Source: Nocardioides ferulae
GTDB taxonomy: Bacteria; Actinomycetota; Actinomycetes; Propionibacteriales; Nocardioidaceae
Length of the DNA: 64,000 nucleotides
NCBI RefSeq assembly: GCF_003660455.1
Contig: NZ_QZVR01000015.1
Coordinates: 62,001 to 126,000, forward strand
Direction of reading: 5' to 3'
Positions within the stretch are counted from its first letter, which is position 1, and every line of letters begins with the position of its first letter. A model generated the notes under the pieces. That model did no database searches and was not told the origin of the DNA. It saw only the letters and a program-made list of their open reading frames with translations. Of the stretch, positions 28,794 through 38,396 are shown one piece after another. Position numbers and translations under genes: made by a program.

Positions 28794-31700
28794 TCAGCGG
28801 CGCACGGGGACCGTCCAACGGCTGGGACGGGACCGACCCATCTCGTTGACAGCCACGACGCGGAAGCGGTGTGACACATCAGCAGGCAGCCCCCGGATCG
28901 CGATCTGCAACCGATCGGAGCCGACGGTCCTCTCGTGTCCCCTGTTCGACGTGACGACGTACTCCACGATCTCGGCACCGTTGGAGCGAGGAGCTGTCCA
29001 GGTCAGCACTGCCTTCCGGCCCTCGAGGAGGACCGTCGGCCGTGTCACGCGCCCCGGCACGCCTGCTGGCGTCACGGGCTCCGTCGCGGAAGCGGGCTCA
29101 CTGTCGCCGAACTCACCGATCGCCGTCACAGAGACCGTGTAGGCGGTCCCGTTCCGCAGCCCAGACAGCTCGGCCTGGGTCCGTTCAGAACTCACCTCCA
29201 GCGTGTGGTCGCCGGGCGTGGCGGTGATGCGGTAGCCCGTGACGGCTGCTGCTGCCTCGGAACCAGGGCGCCAAGCAACGAGGAGCGCCCCATCGCGACG
29301 GCTCACCGCCACGCCCTCAGGGGCCGCCGGGGCGCCGAGGGGCGTGGCCTGACCCAGCGCCGTCGACGTGCCCGTGCCCACCTCGTTCACCGCAGCCACG
29401 GAGAAGGAGTACGAGGTCCCGTTCTCGAGACCCCCCACCGTGGCGGAACTGGCGATCGCGGCCACCTGCACGGTCCGGTTCCCCGGTTCCGCCGTGACGA
29501 CATAGTTCGAGATCTCCGCGCCGTTCCCGTCAGCAGCGGTCCAGGACACACGGACCTCGCGATCGCCCGGCACCAGGTTTCCCGCACCGGGGGTGGTCGG
29601 GAGTCCGGCCGGCGTGACTGCTGCGGAGGGTGCTGAGGGCGCACTGCTTCCCGCCGAGTTCGTCGCAGTGACCGTGAAGGTGTAGCTCGTACCGTTCTGA
29701 AGGCCGTGGACCGTTGCACTCGTCGTCGAGCCCCCGACGTCGACCGAGGCCCCTCCGGGTGAGGCCACGACTCGGTAGCCGGTCACCGGCTGCTGCCCGC
29801 CCGGGGACCAGGACACCGTGACGGCGCCATCGCCGCGCTCGGCTCGCACTGCCGTGGGAGACAACGGAGGCTGGGTGGGAGGCGGGCTTGCGCCGCCGCC
29901 GCCGCCACCTCCGCCACCCCCGCTGGGTGGGGGAGTGCCGCCGCCGCCGCCGCCACCGCCGGAGTCCGGTGGCGGGTTCGTCTCGCCGCCCGGCGGCGGT
30001 TCTGGCGCAAGGAACGACTCGCTGCGACTGGCCATAGAGCTGCCCAGCTCGTTCACTGCGTGTGCCGAGACCCGGTAGAGCGTGCCGGGCGTGAGATCGG
30101 AGAGGGCGAACTCCCTCGTGGTCCAGCCGGGGCCCTGTGCGACTCGCCTGGTGGCGATGACGCTCCCCGCCTCGCGATCCTCGACCTCCATTACAAGGTC
30201 GGCGGCGCGGCCACCGTCGGAGCTCGGCGCGACGAACGCCGTGACGGCGCCATCATCGCCGACCCGGTGCCAGACGGAGGGGTTGTCGGGTGCCACGGCA
30301 GGAGTCATCGAGCTCGGGGCCGTCGAGACCGGGCGGTAGATGACGCGGGCGCCGCCGTAGATACGGTCGGGCACCTCCACGGATGGCGCTTCCCAGTAGT
30401 TGTCGGTGATCTCGAGGACGCAGTCGTCGGCTGCCTGGACGTACGTCGAGCGTTCGAAGGTGTTGCCTCCGGCCACGAGGCGTCCCTCGCCCTCGCAGGA
30501 GAGTGCCCCGTCGCGGACCCGGTTGTCCGTCACGACCAGGTGATCGGGCCGCGGGTTGTGAATCGAGACCTCTGCGTGGTCGAAGACGTTGCGGGCAAGC
30601 TCGAGTTCCGTTGCCCCGCCGTCGAGCCTCATCGAGGGGGTGACACGGGAGTCGGTGAGGACGAAACGGTCCAGCCAGTCGCCGGGCTCGGTATCCCAGT
30701 GCCACCACTGGAAGCCGCGATCGACAAGCTCCAGACCGCTGATGGCGATCTCAGCGGACTCAGCCGTGCCCAGCCTGCCGAACAGCGCTACCGAGCAGCA
30801 GTTGGGGTCAGCGCCCGTGATCCGGACCCGCTGCTGCTGGGTGCCGGCCACCAGGAGACGTCCTGCGACCCTGAACATCGGCTGCGCTCGGTAACCACCC
30901 CGGGCGTCGTCGTAGCGTGGCCGGATCACCACCCCGGGCTCGATGGTCAGCGTGACGCCCTCCGGCACCTCGACCGTGTCGTTGAGGACGTAGGGGCTGT
31001 TGGCGAGCGTCCAAGTCGTGTCCTTCGTGACCTGGCCCGACACGGCGGTTCCGCCGCCGGGAGGAGGCTCCTCATCACCAGGTTCGGGCGCGAGGAACGA
31101 CTCGGTCTCTAGGCTGGCTCCCTCACCCTCGGCGTTGGCCGTGCGGCTGGTCAGCCGGTACAAACCCCCAGGGGTCAGGTCGTCGAAGACGAAGACGAGC
31201 GTGCCGCCGCCTCGTGATGGCTGCTGCTGGGTCTGCGTGAACTCCACGGCACCCGCGTCGTCGGTCTCGCGGTTCACCGCGGTCGCCGTGACCGTCGTGT
31301 CGAGCCCTCCGGCCGATGCCAGGTGGACCGTCAGGACAGCGCGTCCGTAGGCGTCGATCGCATAGCTCTGGCTGTGCATGGCCGGAGGCAGCGACGGGGT
31401 CGCATGGGTCGCACCGTTGGCGACTGGGGTCGCAACGATGCGGGACCCGCCCTGCATCTGCGGCTCACCTCCCTCCCAGTCGTTGCCGGGAGCGTCGATG
31501 ACGCAGTCGTCCTCGCTGACCAGCACCGAGGTGCGTTCGAACGTGTTGCCCGCGAGGGCGAGTCGACCGGCGTCTTGGCAGGCGAATCGAGTGGAACGGA
31601 AGCGGTTGTCGCTGATAGTCACGGTGTCGGGTGTGGGGTTCGAGATCGTGACGTCGGAGCCGAGAAAGGCGTTGCGAGCCAACTCGATGGAGCCGTGGCC

Positions 31701-33362
31701 GGAGTCGAGGCGCACCGTGGCGTCGACAGTGGAGTCGACGAATCGGAACGAGGCGAAGCCTGCTGGGTCAGCACCCTCGAGCGTGGACCAGAGCTCTATC
31801 GGACGAGCGCCCCGGGTCACGATGCCGGCCAGGTCGATCTGCCCGGTAGTGCTGCCCGCCAGCGAGTCGAGAATGTGCAGCCACGACCAGCCACTTGGGC
31901 CTGCGTCGATGGCAACCGGCTCCTCTCGCGTCCCCTGGACGTCGAGGGCGCCGGCGATGCGGAACATCGGGTTGACCAGGGAGCCGCCGTACGCGTTCAA
32001 CCGCGGTCGCAGGGTGACCCCCGGTTCGATGGTGAGCGTCACGCCTTCGGGCACCTCGACCGTCCCGGAGAACTCATAGGGGCTGTGCTCGAGGGTCCAT
32101 ATGGTGTCGGTTGTGAGGACGCCGCGGACGGTGGTGCCGCCGTCCGGCGGGGGTGCGGGTGTTCGGGAGGGGGCGAGGAACGACTCCGTCCGCTCCGTGG
32201 AGCCGGGACCTCGGTGATTGGTCACGGTGCTCTCGATGCGATACATGGTGCCGGGCTCGAGGCTGTCGAAGACGATCTGCACCGGCTCGCCCCCATCGCG
32301 CCCCGAGTCCAGGACCACCTCGTGGGCCTCGATCTCCTCGTCGAAGCGCTCCCCCGTGTCGCGGATCCGTGCCACCGCTCGGAGCGTCGCGGTGGCGCCA
32401 CCATCTGACCCGGGACGGACGGTCAGCACCGCGCGCCCGAAGTCGTCGAAGGTGAAGTCGGTCCCGAGGTGTGCGGCCGGGGCCAGCACCGGTGTCTGGT
32501 CGGTCGGGGCATCGGCCGTCGACTGGAACACGATGCGGCCGGCGCCCTGCAGTCTGTCGGGCACCTGCTGGTCGGGGACCTCCCAGTAGTTGCCACTGAC
32601 GTCGAGTCGGCAGTCGCCCAGGCTGGTCACCCTGGGGGTCGAGTACGAGTAGGTCCCTCGCTCGAACGTGTTCCCGGTCGCGGTCAGCCGGCCGGCTCCG
32701 GCGCAGTCCAGTCCGGAGCGGCGGAAGCGGTTGTCCTGGAGTGAGATCGCGGTCTCCGAGGGGTCGGTGATCCCGAGCGAACCGTCGATGAAGGCGTTCC
32801 GCTCGATGCTCACCACGCCTGCGGAGGTGTCGAGCCGAACCGCTGTCGAGACGAGCTGCGAGTCGGTCAGCGAGAAGGACGAGAATGCCATCGGGGTCTC
32901 GTTCGGCCCGTGAGACCAGAGACTCACCGTGCCCGACGCCGAGCGGACCCGCAGCTGGGACAGGCTGACCTCGGCAGAGGCAGCGACCGTCTCGAACACG
33001 TTCTGGTTCCAGTTGGCGTCCGCTGACTTGACGATGCTGACCGGGGTGGCCGCAGTGCCGACCGCCTCCACAGAACCGGCTACCCGGAAGGCCGACGCGC
33101 TCGAGGCGGAGTACCCGGCGCCCAGCTGGACCTCGACGCCAGCCTCGATCGTGAGGGTGACCGCCTCGGGAACGACCACGGGGCCAGTGAGCACGTAGGG
33201 GCTCCCGTCCGCGGTCCAGACGGTGTCGCCGGCGAGCTCCTGGGCGGGCACCGCGGTGCCCGCGGGCGCCGCTGCGGCGGGGGCTACGGAGACGGCCCCC
33301 AGCAGCGGTGCGCAGAGCAGCAGCACGATGGATGACAGGCCGATGCGGGCGCGACGAATCAT
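28794..33362 (-). CDS. Large secreted protein: three repeated beta modules, Gly/Pro linker, four fibronectin type III domains
   Basis: 1522 residues from ATG 33362, with GGGGGGAAG upstream. Signal peptide ~1-30 ending in AAA. Three homologous modules of ~360 residues (about 45-413, 414-773 and 774-1118), each opening with DTxWTxxxSPY ... VxVPExVTLTIExGV, passing through beta-helix-like segments with periodic N-x-F/R repeats, and ending in an Fn3-like stretch and SFLAP. Then a Pro/Gly linker (~1119-1164) and four Fn3 domains to the end. No membrane anchor or LPXTG. It resembles exported adhesins or polysaccharide-binding proteins, but no catalytic site is visible. Confidence 0.75.
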   Translation of the reverse strand: MIRRARIGLSSIVLLLCAPLLGAVSVAPAAAAPAGTAVPAQELAGDTVWTADGSPYVLTGPVVVPEAVTLTIEAGVEVQLGAGYSASSASAFRVAGSVEAVGTAATPVSIVKSADANWNQNVFETVAASAEVSLSQLRVRSASGTVSLWSHGPNETPMAFSSFSLTDSQLVSTAVRLDTSAGVVSIERNAFIDGSLGITDPSETAISLQDNRFRRSGLDCAGAGRLTATGNTFERGTYSYSTPRVTSLGDCRLDVSGNYWEVPDQQVPDRLQGAGRIVFQSTADAPTDQTPVLAPAAHLGTDFTFDDFGRAVLTVRPGSDGGATATLRAVARIRDTGERFDEEIEAHEVVLDSGRDGGEPVQIVFDSLEPGTMYRIESTVTNHRGPGSTERTESFLAPSRTPAPPPDGGTTVRGVLTTDTIWTLEHSPYEFSGTVEVPEGVTLTIEPGVTLRPRLNAYGGSLVNPMFRIAGALDVQGTREEPVAIDAGPSGWSWLHILDSLAGSTTGQIDLAGIVTRGARPIELWSTLEGADPAGFASFRFVDSTVDATVRLDSGHGSIELARNAFLGSDVTISNPTPDTVTISDNRFRSTRFACQDAGRLALAGNTFERTSVLVSEDDCVIDAPGNDWEGGEPQMQGGSRIVATPVANGATHATPSLPPAMHSQSYAIDAYGRAVLTVHLASAGGLDTTVTATAVNRETDDAGAVEFTQTQQQPSRGGGTLVFVFDDLTPGGLYRLTSRTANAEGEGASLETESFLAPEPGDEEPPPGGGTAVSGQVTKDTTWTLANSPYVLNDTVEVPEGVTLTIEPGVVIRPRYDDARGGYRAQPMFRVAGRLLVAGTQQQRVRITGADPNCCSVALFGRLGTAESAEIAISGLELVDRGFQWWHWDTEPGDWLDRFVLTDSRVTPSMRLDGGATELELARNVFDHAEVSIHNPRPDHLVVTDNRVRDGALSCEGEGRLVAGGNTFERSTYVQAADDCVLEITDNYWEAPSVEVPDRIYGGARVIYRPVSTAPSSMTPAVAPDNPSVWHRVGDDGAVTAFVAPSSDGGRAADLVMEVEDREAGSVIATRRVAQGPGWTTREFALSDLTPGTLYRVSAHAVNELGSSMASRSESFLAPEPPPGGETNPPPDSGGGGGGGGTPPPSGGGGGGGGGGASPPPTQPPLSPTAVRAERGDGAVTVSWSPGGQQPVTGYRVVASPGGASVDVGGSTTSATVHGLQNGTSYTFTVTATNSAGSSAPSAPSAAVTPAGLPTTPGAGNLVPGDREVRVSWTAADGNGAEISNYVVTAEPGNRTVQVAAIASSATVGGLENGTSYSFSVAAVNEVGTGTSTALGQATPLGAPAAPEGVAVSRRDGALLVAWRPGSEAAAAVTGYRITATPGDHTLEVSSERTQAELSGLRNGTAYTVSVTAIGEFGDSEPASATEPVTPAGVPGRVTRPTVLLEGRKAVLTWTAPRSNGAEIVEYVVTSNRGHERTVGSDRLQIAIRGLPADVSHRFRVVAVNEMGRSRPSRWTVPVRR

Positions 33363-33491
33363 GCACTTCCCCCCTGAGTGCGGGCCGGGCCACACGGCAC
33401 CGCCCTACCCGCGCACCCTAGGAGGGGGTGGGTGTGCTCCGCAGGAGAACGAGGTGACAACTCCGCGGCGAGCGACGCACTTCACCGCACA

Positions 33492-33516
33492 ACGGTCACC
33501 CGCTCGGCGTGACCGT
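33492..33516. terminator. Hairpin at the 3' end of coaA
   Basis: ACGGTCAC and GTGACCGT pair perfectly over 8 bp with a 9-nt loop, immediately after (and touching) the coaA stop, so it probably terminates the minus-strand coaA transcript. The rest of the gap up to the Fn3-protein start at 33362 should hold that gene's promoter; I see no clear boxes. Confidence 0.6.
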
Positions 33517-34529
33517 CACAGCTTCCTGAGCCGCACGTAGCGCACCGAGTGGTCCCAGTCCTTGCGCATCACCAGCGTCGCCCGGGACCGGGTGGGGAGG
33601 ATGTTCTCGACCAGGTTGGGGCCGTTGATGCCGTCCCAGATGCGCTCGGCCTCGGCGACCGCCTCGTCGTGCGACATCGCGCCGTAGCGGGCGAAGTAGG
33701 AGCCGGGGTCGCGGAACGCGGTCTCGCGCAGCCGCAGGAACCGTTCGACGTACCAACGGCGGATCTTGTCGCGGCCGGCGTCGACGTACACGCTGAAGTC
33801 GAAGAAGTCGCTGACCGCCAGACTGGTGCGGCCGTCGTCGCGCACCCGCGCCGGCTGGAGCACGTTGAGGCCCTCGACGATCACGATGTCGGGCCGCTTC
33901 ACCAGGATCTTCTCGTCGGGCACCACGTCGTAGACCAGGTGGGAGTAGACAGGCGCCTCCACCTCGTCCCTGCCCGACTTGATGTCGACCACGAACTTGA
34001 GCAACGCCCGCCGGTCGTAGGACTCCGGGAACCCCTTGCGCTGCAGGATGCCGCGGCGCTCCAGCTCTGCGTTCGGGTAGAGGAAGCCGTCGGTGGTGAC
34101 CAGCGCGACGTTCGGGTGCTCGGGCCAGTGGGCGAGCATCTGCTGCAGCACCCGGGCCGTGGTCGACTTGCCGACAGCGACCGACCCGGCGACGCCGATC
34201 ACGAACGGCGTCCGCGGCGGGGTGCGGCGGTGCAGGAAGTCCTCCTGCTTGCGGTGCAGCCGGCCGGCCGACTCGACGTACAGGCTGAGCAGGCGCGAGA
34301 GCGGCAGGTAGACCTCCTGCACCTCGTCGAGGTCGAGCGCATCGCCGAGGCCACGCAGCCGGGTCAGCTCGGCCTCGGTCAGCGGGCTCTCGGTCTCCCG
34401 CGCCAGCGACGCCCAGGCCGCTCGGTCCAGCTCGATGTAGGGAGACGCCTCCCGCCCCGCCTCCTCGGCTGCCGGATGCGGGTGGTTCTGCTGCAGGCCG
34501 TCGAGGTGGCTCGCGCCGACAGAGGGCAT
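33516..34529 (-). CDS. coaA: Type I pantothenate kinase
   Basis: 337 residues from ATG 34529; a GTG ten codons upstream (34559) is the alternative, and neither has a strong ribosome site. ATP-dependent phosphorylation of pantothenate, first committed step of CoA synthesis. Walker [13 protein letters not shown] at 112-123, then DGFLYPN, the [11 protein letters not shown] segment, VEGLNVLQ and FVD-like SVYVDAG elements, all typical of bacterial CoaA. The first ~25 residues (His/Pro-rich) are not part of the usual fold. Divergent from glmS. Confidence 0.95.
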   Translation of the reverse strand: MPSVGASHLDGLQQNHPHPAAEEAGREASPYIELDRAAWASLARETESPLTEAELTRLRGLGDALDLDEVQEVYLPLSRLLSLYVESAGRLHRKQEDFLHRRTPPRTPFVIGVAGSVAVGKSTTARVLQQMLAHWPEHPNVALVTTDGFLYPNAELERRGILQRKGFPESYDRRALLKFVVDIKSGRDEVEAPVYSHLVYDVVPDEKILVKRPDIVIVEGLNVLQPARVRDDGRTSLAVSDFFDFSVYVDAGRDKIRRWYVERFLRLRETAFRDPGSYFARYGAMSHDEAVAEAERIWDGINGPNLVENILPTRSRATLVMRKDWDHSVRYVRLRKL

Positions 34530-34593
34530 GGTGTCGATTGTTGCAGCCACCGGGTCCACGGGCCGCAGGGCGTCCGGACATAGGATTCACCGC

Positions 34594-36438
34594 ATGTGCG
34601 GAATCGTCGGGTACGTCGGCCAGCGCCCCGCCCAGGGCGTCGTCGTCGAGGGACTGCGGCGGCTGGAGTACCGCGGCTACGACTCGGCGGGCATCGCGCT
34701 CGTCGCCGACGGAGAGCTGGTCACCCGCAAACGGGCCGGCAAGCTCGCGAACCTCGAGAAGGCCATCGCCGACGACCCGCTGCCCGAGTCGACCACCGCC
34801 GTCGGTCATACCCGCTGGGCCACCCATGGAGCACCCAACGACGTCAACGCCCACCCGCACCTCGGGCACGCCGGGCGGGTGGCGCTGGTGCACAACGGCA
34901 TCATCGAGAACTTCCACGCCCTGCGAGCCGCGCTCGAGTCCGACGGTCACCAGCTGCTCTCCGAGACCGACACCGAGACCGTCGCCCACCTGCTGGAGCT
35001 GCAGGTGGCCTCCGGCGTCGACCTCACCACCGCCATGCAGCGGGTCTGCCAGCGCCTCGACGGCGCGTTCACCCTGGTCGCGGTCGACGCTCACGACCCG
35101 GACCGGGTGGTGGCCGCACGCCGCAACTCGCCGCTCGTCGTGGGGCTCGGGGAGGGCGAGAACTTCCTCGGCTCCGACGTCGCCGCGTTCATCGAGCACA
35201 CCCGCGAGGCGCTCGAGCTCGGTCAGGACCAGGTCGTGACGATCAGCCGCGAGGGGGTCGAGGTGACCGGATTCGACGGCACCCCCGCCGCGGCGAAGCG
35301 CTTCCACGTCGACTGGGACCTCTCGGCGGCCGAGAAGGACGGCCACGACTGGTTCATGCGCAAGGAGATCTTCGAGCAACCCCGCGCCGTGGCCGACTCG
35401 CTCCTCGGCCGGCACAGCCGCACCGGTCAGCTGCAGCTGGACGAGATGCGCCTCTCCGACCAGGAGCTGCGCGACATCGACAAGATCATCATCATCGCCT
35501 GCGGCACCTCCTTCTACGCCGGCATGGTCGCCAAGTACGCCATCGAGCACTGGTGTCGGGTGCCGGTCGAGGTCGAGCTGGCCTCGGAGTTCCGCTACCG
35601 CGACCCGATCCTCGACTACTCCACGCTCGTGGTCGCGATCAGCCAGTCCGGCGAGACCGCCGACACCCTGCAGGCGATCCGCCACGCCCGCAGCCAGCGC
35701 TCGAAGGTGCTGGCGATCTGCAACACCAACGGCTCGACGATCCCGCGTGAGTCCGACGCGGTGATCTACACCCACGCCGGCCCCGAGATCGGGGTCGCCT
35801 CCACCAAGGGGTTCCTCACCCAACTGGTGGCCTGCTACCTGCTGGCGCTCTACCTCGCCCAGGTCAAGGGCACCAGGTTCGGTGACGAGATCGCCGAGGT
35901 CATGGAGCAGCTCGAGGGGATGCCCGCCCACATCGAGCGGGTGCTCGCCGACGCCGAGTCCGTCTACGCGCTGGCCCGCTCGCACGTCGACACCCGGTCG
36001 GTGCTGTTCCTGGGCCGCCACGCCGGTTATCCGGTGGCGCTCGAGGGCGCGCTGAAGCTCAAGGAGCTGGCCTACCTGCACGCCGAGGGGTTCGCCGCCG
36101 GCGAGCTCAAGCACGGCCCGATCGCGCTGGTCGAGGACGGCATGCCGGTGCTGTGCGTGGTGCCGCCCGAGGGCCGCGACCAGTTGCACGACAAGATGGT
36201 CAGCGGCATCCAGGAGGTGCGGGCCCGCGGGGCGCGCACGATCTGCCTGGCCGAGGAGGGCGACACCTCCATCGAGCCGTACGCCGACGACCTGGTGCGG
36301 CTGCCGCGGGTGCCGGTGCTGCTCCAGCCGCTGGTCGCGGTGGTGCCGCTGCAGCTGTTCGCCTGCGAGCTGGCCAGCGCGATGGGCCACGACGTCGACC
36401 AGCCGCGCAACCTGGCCAAGTCCGTCACGGTCGAATGA
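34594..36438 (+). CDS. glmS: Glutamine-fructose-6-phosphate aminotransferase (isomerising)
   Basis: 614 residues from ATG 34594; this start is required because the nucleophile is the Cys exposed after Met removal ([10 protein letters not shown]). Domains: class II glutamine amidotransferase (1-~240, with [16 protein letters not shown]) and two SIS sugar-isomerase domains ([36 protein letters not shown]), ending in the canonical NLAKSVTVE. Produces glucosamine-6-phosphate, the substrate of GlmM. No ribozyme or riboswitch is seen in the short 64-bp gap to coaA. Confidence 0.97.
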   Translation: MCGIVGYVGQRPAQGVVVEGLRRLEYRGYDSAGIALVADGELVTRKRAGKLANLEKAIADDPLPESTTAVGHTRWATHGAPNDVNAHPHLGHAGRVALVHNGIIENFHALRAALESDGHQLLSETDTETVAHLLELQVASGVDLTTAMQRVCQRLDGAFTLVAVDAHDPDRVVAARRNSPLVVGLGEGENFLGSDVAAFIEHTREALELGQDQVVTISREGVEVTGFDGTPAAAKRFHVDWDLSAAEKDGHDWFMRKEIFEQPRAVADSLLGRHSRTGQLQLDEMRLSDQELRDIDKIIIIACGTSFYAGMVAKYAIEHWCRVPVEVELASEFRYRDPILDYSTLVVAISQSGETADTLQAIRHARSQRSKVLAICNTNGSTIPRESDAVIYTHAGPEIGVASTKGFLTQLVACYLLALYLAQVKGTRFGDEIAEVMEQLEGMPAHIERVLADAESVYALARSHVDTRSVLFLGRHAGYPVALEGALKLKELAYLHAEGFAAGELKHGPIALVEDGMPVLCVVPPEGRDQLHDKMVSGIQEVRARGARTICLAEEGDTSIEPYADDLVRLPRVPVLLQPLVAVVPLQLFACELASAMGHDVDQPRNLAKSVTVE

Positions 36439-36496
36439 CGGTCGCCGCCCGATCGGGTCGCGGGGGCGACCGCGCACTCCCCACGGGCGGTGCGCG

Positions 36497-36850
36497 GTGG
36501 CGGTGATCGGCGTCGGCATCGACGTGGTCGGCATCGACCGGTTCGCGGAGACCCTCGAACGCACCCCCGCGCTGCGGCAGCGGCTGTTCACCGAGGCCGA
36601 GGCGGCGCGGCCGTTGATGTCGCTGGCCGCGCGGTTCGCGGCCAAGGAGGCTCTCGCCAAGGCGCTGGGAGCCCCGCAGGGTCTGGCCTGGCACGACTGC
36701 GAGGTGGTCAACGAGTCGTCCGGCCGGCCGCGGTTGCTCCTGCGGGGCACGGTCGCGGCCGCCGTCGAGGCCGCCGGCGCGGCCCACGTGCACCTCTCGC
36801 TCTCCCACGACGCCGGGGTCGCCTCGGCCGTGGTGATCCTGGAGTCGTAG
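36497..36850 (+). CDS. acpS: Holo-[acyl-carrier-protein] synthase
   Basis: 117 residues from GTG 36497. Transfers phosphopantetheine from CoA to acyl carrier protein. Mg2+-binding Asp9 in [11 protein letters not shown] and Glu51 in [13 protein letters not shown] are both present; the [13 protein letters not shown] strand closes the fold. Normal length. It lies 58 bp after glmS and 46 bp before nnr, in the order conserved in many actinobacteria. Confidence 0.95.
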   Translation: MAVIGVGIDVVGIDRFAETLERTPALRQRLFTEAEAARPLMSLAARFAAKEALAKALGAPQGLAWHDCEVVNESSGRPRLLLRGTVAAAVEAAGAAHVHLSLSHDAGVASAVVILES

Positions 36851-36896
36851 CCGCTCCCCATGCCACGCCGAGCAGCGCGGCACTAGCGTGGCCGGC

Positions 36897-38324
36897 ATGA
36901 GGAGCGCACACACGGTCGCGCAGGTGCGGGCCGCTGAGGAGGAGCTGCTGGCGGTGCTGCCGGATGGCGCGCTGATGCAGCGGGCCGCGACCGGCCTGGC
37001 GTACGCCGTGATCGACCTGTTGCGCGGCGCCTACGGCCGCCGGGTGCTGCTGCTCGTCGGCGCCGGCAACAACGGGGGAGACGCGTTGCACGCCGGCGCG
37101 GTGCTGGCCCGCCGCGGTGCGTTGGTCGACGCCCACCTGTTGTCCGACCGCGTGCACGAGGCCGGGCTGGCGGCGCTGCGCTCCGCCGGCGGTCGGGTCG
37201 TGTGCCCCACGACGCGCCATGGCGCGTCCTCAGGCACCCGACCCGGGCGGGCCGGGACCTACGACGTCGTCGTCGACGGGATCGTCGGGATCGGCGGCAC
37301 ACCGGGACTCCGACCGGACGTGGTCGCGGCGCTCGAACGGGTGGCCGGGGTGCCGGTCGTGGCCGTCGACACCCCCTCCGGGGTGGGTGTCGACACCGGC
37401 GAGCTGGCCGGTCCGCACGTGCGGGCCGCGCTCACGGTGACCTTCGGCACCCTCAAGCCCTGCCACCTGGTCGACCCGGCGGCCGCGGCCTGCGGGAGCG
37501 TGCACCTGGTCGACATCGGGCTCGCCCTGCCTCCTGCTCCCGTCGAGGCGCTGCAACCCGACGACGTCGCCCGGCTGCTGCCCCGGCCGGCGCCCGACGC
37601 GCACAAGTACACCCGCGGCGTGGTCGGCGTCCGGGCCGGTTCGACGCAGTACCCCGGCGCCGCGCTGCTCAGCGTCGCCGGCGCGGCCAGCGGACTCGCC
37701 GGCATGGTCCGGTACGCCGGTCCGGGCGAGGTGGGCGCGCGGGTGCGGGCCGCGCATCCCGAGGTCGTCGGGGAGGGCCGGGTCCAGGCCTGGGTGGTCG
37801 GCTCGGGGGGTGGCGACGGGGCCGGTGCGGAGCTGGCGGCGGCGTTCGCCGACGAGCTGTCCGGTCCGGTGCCGGTGGTCGTCGACGCCGACGCCCTGGC
37901 CCACGTGAGCGGGCCGCTGCCCGCGCCCGCCGTGCTCACCCCGCATGCGGGCGAGCTGGCCCGGATGAGCGGGGTCGACCGCGCCGAGGTCGAGGCGGCC
38001 CCGCTGCGCCACGTCCGCGAGGCCGCCGACCGGTTCGAGTCGGTGGTGCTGCTCAAGGGCCGCCACACCCTGATCGCCGAGCCGGGCGGACGGGTGCGGG
38101 CCACGACCACGGGTCTGCCGTGGCTGGCCACCGCCGGTGCCGGCGACGTGCTCGGCGGCCTGATCGGGGCGCTGCTGGCCGCGGGCCTGGACTGTTTCGA
38201 CGCCGCGTCGGTGGGGTCCTGGCTGCACGGTGCCGCCGCGACGCTGGCCTCCGACGGGGGCCCACTGGTGGCGGGCGACGTGGCGCGGGCGATCCCCGCT
38301 GCGGTGCGCGGCCTCCCCGGCTGA
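36897..38324 (+). CDS. nnr: Bifunctional NAD(P)H-hydrate epimerase / ADP-dependent dehydratase
   Basis: 475 residues from ATG 36897 (GTG 36888 is three codons upstream). N-terminal YjeF epimerase (VGAGNNGGDALHAG, VDGIVGIGGTPGL, VDTPSGVGVDTG) and C-terminal dehydratase (VVDADAL, LTPHAGELARM, LLKGRHTLI, ATAGAGDVLGGLIGALL). Repairs hydrated NADH and NADPH. Nucleotides 37192-37247, encoding residues ~99-117 between two epimerase strands, form a near-perfect long palindrome and give an unusual Arg/Thr/Gly stretch (CPTTRHGASSGTRPGRAG), likely an inserted element tolerated in a surface loop. Operon with acpS upstream; alr starts 72 bp downstream. Confidence 0.93.
   Translation: MRSAHTVAQVRAAEEELLAVLPDGALMQRAATGLAYAVIDLLRGAYGRRVLLLVGAGNNGGDALHAGAVLARRGALVDAHLLSDRVHEAGLAALRSAGGRVVCPTTRHGASSGTRPGRAGTYDVVVDGIVGIGGTPGLRPDVVAALERVAGVPVVAVDTPSGVGVDTGELAGPHVRAALTVTFGTLKPCHLVDPAAAACGSVHLVDIGLALPPAPVEALQPDDVARLLPRPAPDAHKYTRGVVGVRAGSTQYPGAALLSVAGAASGLAGMVRYAGPGEVGARVRAAHPEVVGEGRVQAWVVGSGGGDGAGAELAAAFADELSGPVPVVVDADALAHVSGPLPAPAVLTPHAGELARMSGVDRAEVEAAPLRHVREAADRFESVVLLKGRHTLIAEPGGRVRATTTGLPWLATAGAGDVLGGLIGALLAAGLDCFDAASVGSWLHGAAATLASDGGPLVAGDVARAIPAAVRGLPG
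37192..37247. repeat. Palindromic element inside nnr
   Basis: The perfect 18-bp palindrome GACGCGCCATGGCGCGTC (37211-37228) is flanked by 4 unpaired bases on each side and then by arms GTGCC/GGCAC, which extend outward as TCGGGTCG-T and C-CGACCCG with one mismatch. Total inverted repeat about 50 bp. It lies in the coding frame of nnr without breaking it. The shape resembles a REP-type or repeat-insertion element. Confidence 0.55.
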
Positions 38325-38396
38325 CCCGCCCGCGCGGGCGTCCGCACCGCGGGTCACCCGCACCGCCCGTGGCGCGGGCTGGAAGAATGGACGGCC

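Noticed and set aside
34530..34593. glmS ribozyme or riboswitch
   Set aside because: The gap before glmS is only 64 bp and shows no structure of that kind; such ribozymes belong mainly to Firmicutes.
33496..36861. 1121-codon minus-strand open frame
   Set aside because: It is an antisense shadow of glmS and acpS in high-GC DNA and also runs through coaA out of frame; the product is low-complexity Arg/Gly/His.
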